From: Erysipelotrichaceae bacterium
GTDB lineage: Bacteria; Bacillota_I; Bacilli_A; Erysipelotrichales; Erysipelotrichaceae
Reading direction: 5' to 3'
Assembly (NCBI GenBank): GCA_030533035.1
Contig: JAUNJW010000142.1
Coordinates: 1 to 5,747 of the forward strand
DNA length: 5,747 bases
Positions 1-4,642 of this stretch are shown here, in pieces; positions within the stretch are counted from its first letter, which is position 1; every line of letters starts with the position of its first letter. The position numbers were made by a program, and so were the translations under genes. The notes below the pieces were generated by a model. The model ran no database searches. It was given only the letters and a program-made list of their open reading frames with translations, and had not been told where the DNA came from.

Positions 1-1065
1 AAGTATCCTTTACCGGCTCAGAGTGAAGACTGCCTGTATCTGAATATCTGGGCACCGGAGAAGAAAAGCCGTGAAGGCTGGCCGGTTGCGTTCTGGATCC
101 ATGGCGGCGCGTTTGACCATGGTTTCTCCAACGAGATGGAATTTGACGGCATGCAGTATGCCATGCGCGACACCATCCTGGTTACCGTCAATTACCGTGT
201 CGGTATTTTCGGATTCATGGCCCTGGAAGATCTGAGAAGGGAAGATCCCAACAAGAGTGTCGGCAACTACGGCATCCTTGATCAGATCCAGGCACTGCGG
301 TGGGTCAGAAAGAACATTGACCAGTTCGGCGGCGATCCGGACAGAATCACAGTCTTCGGCCAGAGCGCCGGCGCCATGAGCGTGCAGACCCTGGTCAGTT
401 CTCCTTTGACAAGAGGCATGATCCATTCTGCCATCATGCAGAGCGGCGGCGGTTACGCCGGTCCTCTCAGCAAGGATGTCAGACCGGAAGACGCTTACGC
501 AAACGGCCGCAGAATCATGGACCTGCTCAAAGTCCGCTATGTCCGCGAACTGAGAAACCTTCCTGCTGAAAAGCTGGTTTCCGTCCTGCCGGATGTTTAT
601 AAGGATGCCGGCGGTCTCGTCTTCACACCGGTCATCGACGGCTGGGTGATGAACGAAGGCTATCAGGAGTGCATTGACAATGACCATATCCATGACATTC
701 CGTATATGATCGGCTGCACAAGAAATGACATTACCATCGAGGAAGGCGAAGACGGCAGAAAGAGCGCCCTGTTCAAAGGCTGCGTCGATTTCGCGGAACA
801 GAGAATCCTGAATTCGGATGAACCTGTCTATGTCTACTACTTCGCCAGAAAGCTTCCCGGCGACGAGGCAGGCGCGTTCCATTCCTCCGAGCTGTGGTAT
901 ATGTTCGGAACCCTGGACAGATGCTGGCGGCCGATGGAAAGACATGATTATACGCTCAGTATCAGCATGCTCGACATGTGGACAGACTTCATGAAGAAGG
1001 CTGATCCCGGCAGAGGCTGGAAAGCTTATACAGAAAAAGATCATTTCATCAGACAGCTGATGTAA
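1..1065 (+). CDS. Type-B carboxylesterase (pNB-esterase-like), 5' end cut by window
   Basis: This is an alpha/beta-hydrolase of the carboxylesterase type-B family, which hydrolyses carboxylic esters; its natural substrate cannot be read from the sequence. The frame is open from base 1, so the N-terminus (roughly 70-100 residues by family precedent) lies outside the window, and 354 residues are visible. In order they show the family motif SEDCLYLNIW (22-51), the oxyanion-hole HGGAF (100-114), the nucleophile elbow FGQSAGAM with Ser at 364-366, a candidate catalytic acid in CTRNDI (Asp at 727-729), and the catalytic His in GAFHSSELWY (880-882). Ser-to-acid spacing is 121 residues, equal to that of Bacillus pNB esterase as I recall it (S189/E310/H399). 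The acid is Asp rather than Glu, and acid-to-His is only 51 residues against 89, so the helical cap segment looks shortened. The first internal ATG (136) lies after the oxyanion motif and is not the start. No signal peptide can be assessed. A hairpin terminator follows the TAA stop. Confidence 0.93.
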   Translation, partial: KYPLPAQSEDCLYLNIWAPEKKSREGWPVAFWIHGGAFDHGFSNEMEFDGMQYAMRDTILVTVNYRVGIFGFMALEDLRREDPNKSVGNYGILDQIQALRWVRKNIDQFGGDPDRITVFGQSAGAMSVQTLVSSPLTRGMIHSAIMQSGGGYAGPLSKDVRPEDAYANGRRIMDLLKVRYVRELRNLPAEKLVSVLPDVYKDAGGLVFTPVIDGWVMNEGYQECIDNDHIHDIPYMIGCTRNDITIEEGEDGRKSALFKGCVDFAEQRILNSDEPVYVYYFARKLPGDEAGAFHSSELWYMFGTLDRCWRPMERHDYTLSISMLDMWTDFMKKADPGRGWKAYTEKDHFIRQLM

Positions 1066-1083
1066 AAACACAGGACAGAACAA

Positions 1084-1126
1084 AGGGCCTCCCCGCAGGA
1101 TAAGCGGAGAGGCCTTGTCTTTTTTT
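1084..1126 (+). terminator. Rho-independent terminator after the esterase
   Basis: A GC-rich hairpin has left arm GGCCTCCCCGC (1086-1096), a 7-nt loop (1097-1103) and right arm GCGGAGAGGCC (1104-1114), with one C-A mismatch on the plus strand. It is followed by a T-run ending in seven T at 1120-1126. It lies 20 nt after the esterase stop and directly before the convergent stop codon at 1131. Read on the minus strand, the mismatch becomes a G-U pair and the stem is followed by a weak T-rich stretch (CCCTTTGTT). It may therefore also end the minus-strand operon, though less efficiently. Confidence 0.88.
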
Positions 1127-1130
1127 CTGA

Positions 1131-2069
1131 TCAGCTGAATGTGACGTATTCTTCAGCAGGTTTTTCATAGCGGCTGATCCGGCTGGCATACAGCACGACT
1201 GTTTCGCCACCGCCTTCCATCGGGATCAGTTTGAGTTTTCCCTGGACTTCAAGCCAGTCGCCGATTTTAAGCTGGTCAATTCGGACCTGGGTGACAGTCA
1301 GGCCGCAGAGGCTGGTATCCTGCGCGCAGCATACCATTGCCCGTCTGCCGAGAATCATCGTCTGGGTCATACCCGGAATCTTTTCGGCAAACATGCCGCG
1401 GATGATGATTTCCTTGCCGTCATATTTCTTCGGGTCTTCAACCGCGTCCATATACCAGAGACCGTAGTCATCATCGGAAATGTCGATGACATCGGCATTG
1501 ATATCAAACGGCAGCAGGCCGTTTTTCAGATTGGCCGGCTCACCGAAGGCACCCTCGTAATAAATCTGGGCACGCTTGTTGATGGCTTTGATATTGCCTC
1601 TGAGCATGGAACCGGACATGTTTTCCGTGCAGCGGTTGACGATAATCGTGTCAGACCATCTGAGCTGTTCAAACAGCATGGAACGCATGGCATTGATATA
1701 GATTTCAAATGTTGTCGCGTCCACGGTTGTCAGGATCTGCACCAGCGGCCAGTACGGCGGCATGCCGTTGAGAAGTGTTTCGGAAACAGATTCTGTGCCG
1801 TTGTATTCAATGAAAACCTGGTCCGGATGGTAGATCGTATCCAGCTCATGTATTTTCTCTTCCGTCAGCTCGGTGGAAGCGTCGAAGAATTCAATGAAGG
1901 CGTTATGCTCGTCAAGGAATTTTTCATCATAGCTGACTTCCCCCTGTTCAAAGCAGAGAATCAGGGTTCTGTCAGTTCCTTCCATGAAGCCCGGATCATT
2001 GAGCGTGTCTTTGATCAGGGTTGTTTTGCCGCTGTCCAGAAATCCTGTAAACAGATATACCGGAGCCAT
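1131..2069 (-). CDS. COG0523-type GTPase fused to a YcgQ/DUF1980-like C-terminal domain
   Basis: The protein has 312 residues. Residues 1-185 resemble a COG0523/CobW P-loop GTPase: Walker A GFLDSGKTT (9-17) and a Walker-B/ExxG-type motif IEYNG (87-91). Two hallmarks are missing or altered. Where paralogues carry GCxCC after strand 2, this protein reads IEFFDASTEL (59-68), so the metal-binding CxCC is gone, and the NKxD base-specificity motif appears as NRCT (145-148). Residues about 195-308 (LWYMDAVEDPKKYDGKEI, then GRRAMVCCAQD with C247/C248) match what I know of the C-terminal YcgQ/DUF1980-type domain found beside YcgR-like permeases and CobW proteins in Firmicutes. The likely role is cytosolic, in metal (probably zinc) handling, with the Cys pair a possible ligand; this is inference. 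The ATG at 2067-2069 overlaps the TAA ending the upstream GTPase frame (TAATG) and has the Shine-Dalgarno AGGGTGA at 2074-2080, so translation is probably coupled to that frame. Confidence 0.85.
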   Translation of the reverse strand: MAPVYLFTGFLDSGKTTLIKDTLNDPGFMEGTDRTLILCFEQGEVSYDEKFLDEHNAFIEFFDASTELTEEKIHELDTIYHPDQVFIEYNGTESVSETLLNGMPPYWPLVQILTTVDATTFEIYINAMRSMLFEQLRWSDTIIVNRCTENMSGSMLRGNIKAINKRAQIYYEGAFGEPANLKNGLLPFDINADVIDISDDDYGLWYMDAVEDPKKYDGKEIIIRGMFAEKIPGMTQTMILGRRAMVCCAQDTSLCGLTVTQVRIDQLKIGDWLEVQGKLKLIPMEGGGETVVLYASRISRYEKPAEEYVTFS

Positions 2070-2569
2070 TATTTCACCCTGAACAGTTCCTTGATCTGAT
2101 TGAGATCAACTTTCTCGCCGATGATTGTGATCAGACCTGTATAGGCTGCTGAACCGGATCTGATATCGATGTCACCCGGAACATAGTCGAAGAACAGCCA
2201 GCTGCCGTCATGAGAGGGGACGATGCCCTTTGCCCTGACGATGTTTTCACCCAGGCCGTTAAGAGCGGTGCGGATTTCATCCTCAGTGTACTTGTTGATC
2301 GTCTCAATACCGATGGAATCAAAGATTTCATCAGCGTCATGGCCGTGGTGGTGATGATGGTGATGGTGGTGCGCATGCTCATCCTCGCCGAGATGGATCC
2401 GGTTGCCCTCAGAAAGGCCTTCATTCGGGTCTTCATGATGGTGATGGTGGTGATGATGTTCGTGCTCATCCTCATCGTCGTCTTCTTCATCATGGTCATG
2501 GTGATGATGTTCATGCTCATCCTCATCGTCGTCATCATCATCGTCATCGTGCTCTTCTTCTTGTTCATC
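2069..2569 (-). pseudogene. In-frame continuation of the GTPase past the amber: second His-rich block and CobW C-terminal domain
   Basis: Reading on in the same minus-strand frame after the TAG gives 166 codons without a stop, ending in TAA at 2069-2071. The first part repeats the acidic/His character of the upstream linker, with runs of 4, 8 and 9 His. The last 88 codons or so (below about 2336) form a normal globular domain, including NIVRAKGIVPSHDGSWLFF and ending KELFRVK, which matches the CobW C-terminal domain normally attached to this GTPase. I found no in-frame ATG and no credible alternative start in this stretch, so independent translation is unlikely. The TAA overlaps the next gene's ATG, the arrangement expected of an intact upstream gene. 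I therefore read it as the severed 3' part of one 433-codon frame (counted from 3370; 425 from 3346), recently interrupted or read through. Confidence 0.8.
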
Positions 2570-2728
2570 CTACTCCGCGTCCTCTGCCTCTTGTTGATGG
2601 TGTCCTGCAAGTTCATCCTCATCGTCGTCATCATCGTGGTGATGGTGGTGGTGTTCATGTTCATCCTCATCATCGTCATCATGGTCATGGTGATGATGCT
2701 CATGCTCGTCTTCATCTTCTTCATCTTC
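2339..2728 (-). repeat. His/Asp/Glu low-complexity tract with an internal duplication
   Basis: About 130 codons, made almost entirely of CAT/CAC, GAT/GAC and GAA/GAG triplets on the minus strand, span both sides of the amber codon. I count 15 His before it and 28 after it. The module EDEHEHHHHDHD followed by DEDEHEHHHHHH occurs twice. The DNA copies around 2678-2716 and 2489-2527 lie 189 bp (63 codons) apart and differ at only a few bases. A third His block (nine in a row, 2345-2371) precedes the C-terminal domain. Such tracts bind divalent metals such as Zn or Ni in metallochaperones. The triplet nature means slippage would change length without shifting frame. Confidence 0.9.
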
Positions 2729-3346
2729 CAGCTCACCGAGGCCTTCAGGGAATCCGTCGGAGGAGCCTTCCATTGCCTCATAGACAGCTGTGCCTGACAG
2801 TTCGTCCCACGGTGTGGTGATGATGCGGGCATCCGCGTTCAGTTCACGGATGATATCAACATCGGCCTGCAGAGTCTTTTCATCTGTCATCTGTGTTCTG
2901 GAGAGAATGACACAGGCGGCTGTCGCAATCTGATCGTCGAAGAACTCACGGAAGTTCTTGTGATAGATCTGACATCTCTTTGCGTCGACAACAGCGCTGT
3001 AGCTGTTGAGCTCAAGGCCTTCGACGGACTTGATAATCTTCAGGATGTCAGAGAGTTTGCCGACACCGGACGGTTCGATGATGATATGGTCGGGGTTATA
3101 TTCTTCAACAACTTTTTTCAGGGCTTCCTGGAAATCACCCTGGAGTGTGCAGCAGATGCAGCCGGAGTTGATTTCAGTGATTTCGATGCCGGCTTCCTGG
3201 AGGAAACCGCCGTCAATTCCGATTTCACCGAATTCGTTTTCTACAAGGACAACTTTTTTTCCTGCAAACACGTCTTTGATCAGTTTCTGAATCAGTGTGG
3301 TTTTACCGGCTCCCAGAAAGCCGGATACAACATCAATCTTTGTCAT
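2570..3346 (-). CDS. COG0523 (CobW-like) metallochaperone GTPase with His-rich linker, ended by an in-frame amber
   Basis: Standard translation gives 258 residues from the ATG at 3344-3346. Motifs in order are Walker A GFLGAGKTT (9-17), NEFGE (37-41), the metal-binding GCICC (62-66) and IEPSG (90-94). The NKxD position reads SRTQ. From about residue 207 the protein becomes almost pure Glu/Asp/His. This family uses GTP hydrolysis to deliver zinc, cobalt or other metals to client proteins in the cytosol, and the His-rich linker suits zinc or nickel buffering. I chose 3346 over the GTG at 3370 because AAGGTGA (3352-3358) sits 5 nt before it, whereas 3370 falls right at a likely -10 box (3374-3379). 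The frame meets TAG at 2570-2572 inside the linker, so the product lacks the CobW C-terminal domain. That domain is still encoded in the same frame downstream (separate entry). With readthrough the product would be about 425 residues, including the amber position. Confidence 0.85.
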   Translation of the reverse strand: MTKIDVVSGFLGAGKTTLIQKLIKDVFAGKKVVLVENEFGEIGIDGGFLQEAGIEITEINSGCICCTLQGDFQEALKKVVEEYNPDHIIIEPSGVGKLSDILKIIKSVEGLELNSYSAVVDAKRCQIYHKNFREFFDDQIATAACVILSRTQMTDEKTLQADVDIIRELNADARIITTPWDELSGTAVYEAMEGSSDGFPEGLGELEDEEDEDEHEHHHHDHDDDDEDEHEHHHHHHDDDDDEDELAGHHQQEAEDAE

Positions 3347-3351
3347 AAGAT

Positions 3352-3358
3352 TCACCTT
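3352..3358 (-). promoter_or_regulatory. Shine-Dalgarno deciding the GTPase start
   Basis: AAGGTGA on the minus strand lies 5 nt before the ATG at 3344-3346. The alternative GTG 24 nt further upstream has only AAGG overlapping itself and would lie at or upstream of the expected transcription start. The ATG giving MTKIDVVSGF is therefore preferred. Confidence 0.75.
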
Positions 3359-3373
3359 CTTTCGCGCCACCTT

Positions 3374-3384
3374 ATTATATAACA
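3374..3384 (-). promoter_or_regulatory. Likely -10 element of the minus-strand GTPase operon
   Basis: The minus strand reads TGTTATATAAT here. It holds a perfect TATAAT (3374-3379) and, in an alternative register, an extended -10 (TG at 3383-3384, then TATATA at 3376-3381). No good -35 lies 16-18 bp upstream (AAAGAA at 3397-3402 with a 17-bp spacer); a TTGACG at 3388-3393 is too close to serve. Initiation near 3367 would give a leader of about 20 nt ending at the ATG at 3346. No recognisable Zur box was seen, so metal control, if present, uses a site I cannot identify. Confidence 0.5.
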
Positions 3385-3424
3385 GCCGTCAATATCTTCT
3401 TTTGTTTTGCTCATCAGAAAAGGA

Positions 3425-3447
3425 CGGTTGACATTATCTGTCAACCG
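3425..3447. promoter_or_regulatory. Perfect inverted repeat overlapping the repressor's -35 box
   Basis: Arms CGGTTGACA (3425-3433) and TGTCAACCG (3439-3447) are perfect inverted repeats around a 5-nt centre TTATC. The left arm contains the consensus -35 TTGACA of the plus-strand promoter. There is no T-run, so it is not a terminator. It differs from the GGAAACG-type operators downstream and could be the binding site of a second regulator acting on the divergent region; the regulator is unknown. Confidence 0.5.
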
Positions 3448-3456
3448 GACTACTAT
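3428..3456 (+). promoter_or_regulatory. Sigma-A-like promoter of the LacI-family gene
   Basis: The -35 is TTGACA (3428-3433) and the -10 is TACTAT (3451-3456), with a 17-bp spacer. The expected transcription start is near 3463, leaving a leader of roughly 55 nt that contains the operator pair and the ribosome binding site. An alternative -10, TATAAA at 3454-3459, would need a 20-bp spacer and is less likely. The choice is supported by the -10-to-operator distance, which equals that of the transporter promoter. Confidence 0.7.
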
Positions 3457-3468
3457 AAAATCAGAATT

Positions 3469-3492
3469 GGAAACGTTTACGGAAACGATCAC
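3469..3492 (+). promoter_or_regulatory. Tandem LacI-type operators before the repressor gene
   Basis: Two abutting 12-bp sites, GGAAACGTTTAC (3469-3480) and GGAAACGATCAC (3481-3492), resemble the perfect palindrome GGAAACGTTTCC found before the binding-protein gene, with one and three differences. The central CG is typical of LacI-family operators. They lie just after the predicted transcription start, so a bound repressor would block initiation or elongation. Autoregulation by the adjacent gene is inferred. Confidence 0.68.
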
Positions 3493-3517
3493 AATAATCG
3501 CTGGAAAGGAGTCAGAA

Positions 3518-4540
3518 ATGGCGACGATCAAAGATATTGCGCGTTTGTCCGGCTACAGTATCGGAACTGTCTCCCGAGTGATCAACTCTCATCCGGATGT
3601 TTCCGAGGCAGCCAGGCAGAAAATTGAGCAGGTGATCCGGGAAACAGGATTCCAACCCAACTCAAATGCGAAGCTGCTGAAGCAGACAACAACTTCAGCT
3701 GTCACAATTCTGGTCAAAGGCACAAAGAACATTTTCCTTGAAACAATTCTGGAAGAAATCCAGGAACTCTTACGTGTTCACAGAGAAGCGGTTAACGTAG
3801 TGTTCCTGGATGAACTCGCGGATGAAGTGGAAACGGCGGTTCAGCTGTGCGCAGAGAGAAGACCGAAAGGACTTATTTTCCTGGGCGCCAACCCGGACTA
3901 TCTGAAAAAGTCATTCGGTGAAATCACTGTGCCGGCGGTGCTGGTGAGCGGTGATTCTTCAGATCTTGACTTTGCCAACCTGTCAAGCTTCTGCACGGAT
4001 GATTTCCAAGCCGCAAAGGATGCGGTCGGATATCTTCTGAAAGCAGGGCACACAAAAATCGGCATCGTCGGCGGTATGGGCGAAAGGGCACACGGCAATG
4101 TCGGCGCCGACCGCCTGTACGGCGCGGTGGAAAAGCTGGAAGAAAACAATATCAGCTTTGACAGGGAACGCTTTTACGAACAGTCCAAGTTCTCGGCCGA
4201 GAACGGCTATGAGGCAACGTATAAGCTGCTGAGCAGGAATCCGGAAATCACAGCCCTGTTCGCATTGAGCGACACTGTCGCGATCGGCGCGATGCGTGCT
4301 GCCCGCGACCTCGGACTCAGAGTGCCTGAGGATCTCTCGCTGATCGGATTTGACGGGATTGAATATTCCCGTTATTCCGTGCCGCGCCTGACAACGGTGG
4401 AGCAGAGATCTTCACTGATGGCGTCCAGAAGCGTGGAAGACCTTCTTCTGCGGCTGAATTACAGCCGGCCGGCAGTTCATGAAAAGATTCCTTACAGAAT
4501 ACTCGAAGGAGAAAGCGTAAGAAATTTAAAAAATTCATAA
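3518..4540 (+). CDS. LacI-family transcriptional repressor of the adjacent sugar transporter
   Basis: This 340-residue protein is of normal family length. The N-terminal helix-turn-helix reads TIKDIARLSGYSIGTVSRVIN (residues 3-23). A hinge-helix segment NSNAKLLKQ follows near residues 50-58, with the Leu pair where family members insert a Leu into the operator's central CpG. The rest is a periplasmic-binding-protein-like ligand domain, with landmarks AVLVSGDSSD, AGHTKIGIVGG, ALFALSDTVAIGAMRAARDLGLRVPEDLSLIGFDG and the C-terminal PRLTTVEQ. The ATG at 3518 is chosen because AAAGGAG (3505-3511) lies 6 nt before it and the family N-terminus begins there. The frame is open further upstream to 3407, but that stretch holds the promoter and operators. 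The ligand is probably a sugar or sugar phosphate linked to the downstream binding protein; its identity cannot be read. No terminator is visible after the TAA, so some readthrough into the transporter gene is possible. Confidence 0.93.
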   Translation: MATIKDIARLSGYSIGTVSRVINSHPDVSEAARQKIEQVIRETGFQPNSNAKLLKQTTTSAVTILVKGTKNIFLETILEEIQELLRVHREAVNVVFLDELADEVETAVQLCAERRPKGLIFLGANPDYLKKSFGEITVPAVLVSGDSSDLDFANLSSFCTDDFQAAKDAVGYLLKAGHTKIGIVGGMGERAHGNVGADRLYGAVEKLEENNISFDRERFYEQSKFSAENGYEATYKLLSRNPEITALFALSDTVAIGAMRAARDLGLRVPEDLSLIGFDGIEYSRYSVPRLTTVEQRSSLMASRSVEDLLLRLNYSRPAVHEKIPYRILEGESVRNLKNS

Positions 4541-4547
4541 TTGCCTA

Positions 4548-4576
4548 TTGAAAAATGAAACCGCTTCAATTAAGAT
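4548..4576 (+). promoter_or_regulatory. Promoter of the sugar-binding lipoprotein gene
   Basis: The -35 is TTGAAA (4548-4553) and the -10 is TAAGAT (4571-4576), with a 17-bp spacer. The start point would be near 4583. The -10 ends 12 nt before the operator pair, exactly as at the repressor's own promoter, which supports both assignments. Confidence 0.65.
4556..4569 (+). promoter_or_regulatory. Possible CcpA catabolite-response (cre) site
   Basis: TGAAACCGCTTCAA matches the cre consensus TGWAANCGNTNWCA at 12 of 14 positions and lies between the -35 and -10 boxes, where CcpA binding would repress. The match is imperfect, and the site could instead be an incidental near-palindrome. Confidence 0.4.
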
Positions 4577-4588
4577 GAGGATGTAATT

Positions 4589-4612
4589 GGAAACGTTTCC
4601 AGTAACGTTTCC
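4589..4612 (+). promoter_or_regulatory. Tandem LacI-type operators before the binding-protein gene
   Basis: A perfect 12-bp palindrome GGAAACGTTTCC (4589-4600) is followed with no gap by AGTAACGTTTCC (4601-4612), which differs at two positions. The same tandem layout with zero spacing precedes the repressor gene. The pair sits just downstream of the predicted transcription start, a roadblock or initiation-blocking position. The likely ligand is the LacI-family protein encoded at 3518-4540. Confidence 0.78.
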
Positions 4613-4629
4613 ATAACATTATTACATTC

Positions 4630-4636
4630 AGGAGGA
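4630..4636 (+). promoter_or_regulatory. Strong ribosome binding site of the lipoprotein gene
   Basis: AGGAGGA is a near-perfect Shine-Dalgarno, 6 nt before the ATG at 4643. It agrees with a highly translated transport component. Confidence 0.85.
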
Positions 4637-4642
4637 AAAAAC

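Larger units (their letters stand above)
3347..3517. other. Divergent intergenic control region
   Basis: These 171 bp between the divergent GTPase and repressor starts hold the minus-strand -10 box and ribosome binding site, the perfect inverted repeat, the plus-strand promoter, the tandem operators and the repressor's ribosome binding site (AAAGGAG, 3505-3511). I see no small gene or RNA element here. The plus-strand operators lie more than 85 bp from the GTPase -10, so the repressor probably does not control the GTPase operon directly. Confidence 0.7.

Noticed and set aside
10..1083. Long minus-strand open frame opposite the esterase
   Set aside because: It is antisense to a gene with all catalytic motifs; its translation has no recognisable domain and no ribosome binding site was apparent.
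2339..2728. CRISPR array or satellite-type repeat
   Set aside because: The repetition is codon-level low complexity in a continuous coding frame, with no constant repeat separated by unique spacers.
2131..2832. Met/Thr-rich minus-strand frame and the Val/Met/Ile-rich plus-strand frame (2210-2797) that looks like a membrane protein
   Set aside because: Both are frame shadows of the CAT/GAT triplet tract; hydrophobicity arises from reading ATG/GTG/ATC repeats on the opposite strand.
3347..3370. GTG start at 3370 for the GTPase
   Set aside because: It abuts the -10 box and lacks a properly spaced ribosome binding site; the ATG at 3346 has both a site and the family-typical start.
3425..3447. 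Transcription terminator
   Set aside because: No T-run follows on either strand and the stem is only moderately GC-rich; it overlaps a consensus -35.
3407..3517. N-terminal extension of the LacI-family gene
   Set aside because: It covers the promoter, palindrome and operators, and the family N-terminus with a good ribosome binding site starts at 3518.
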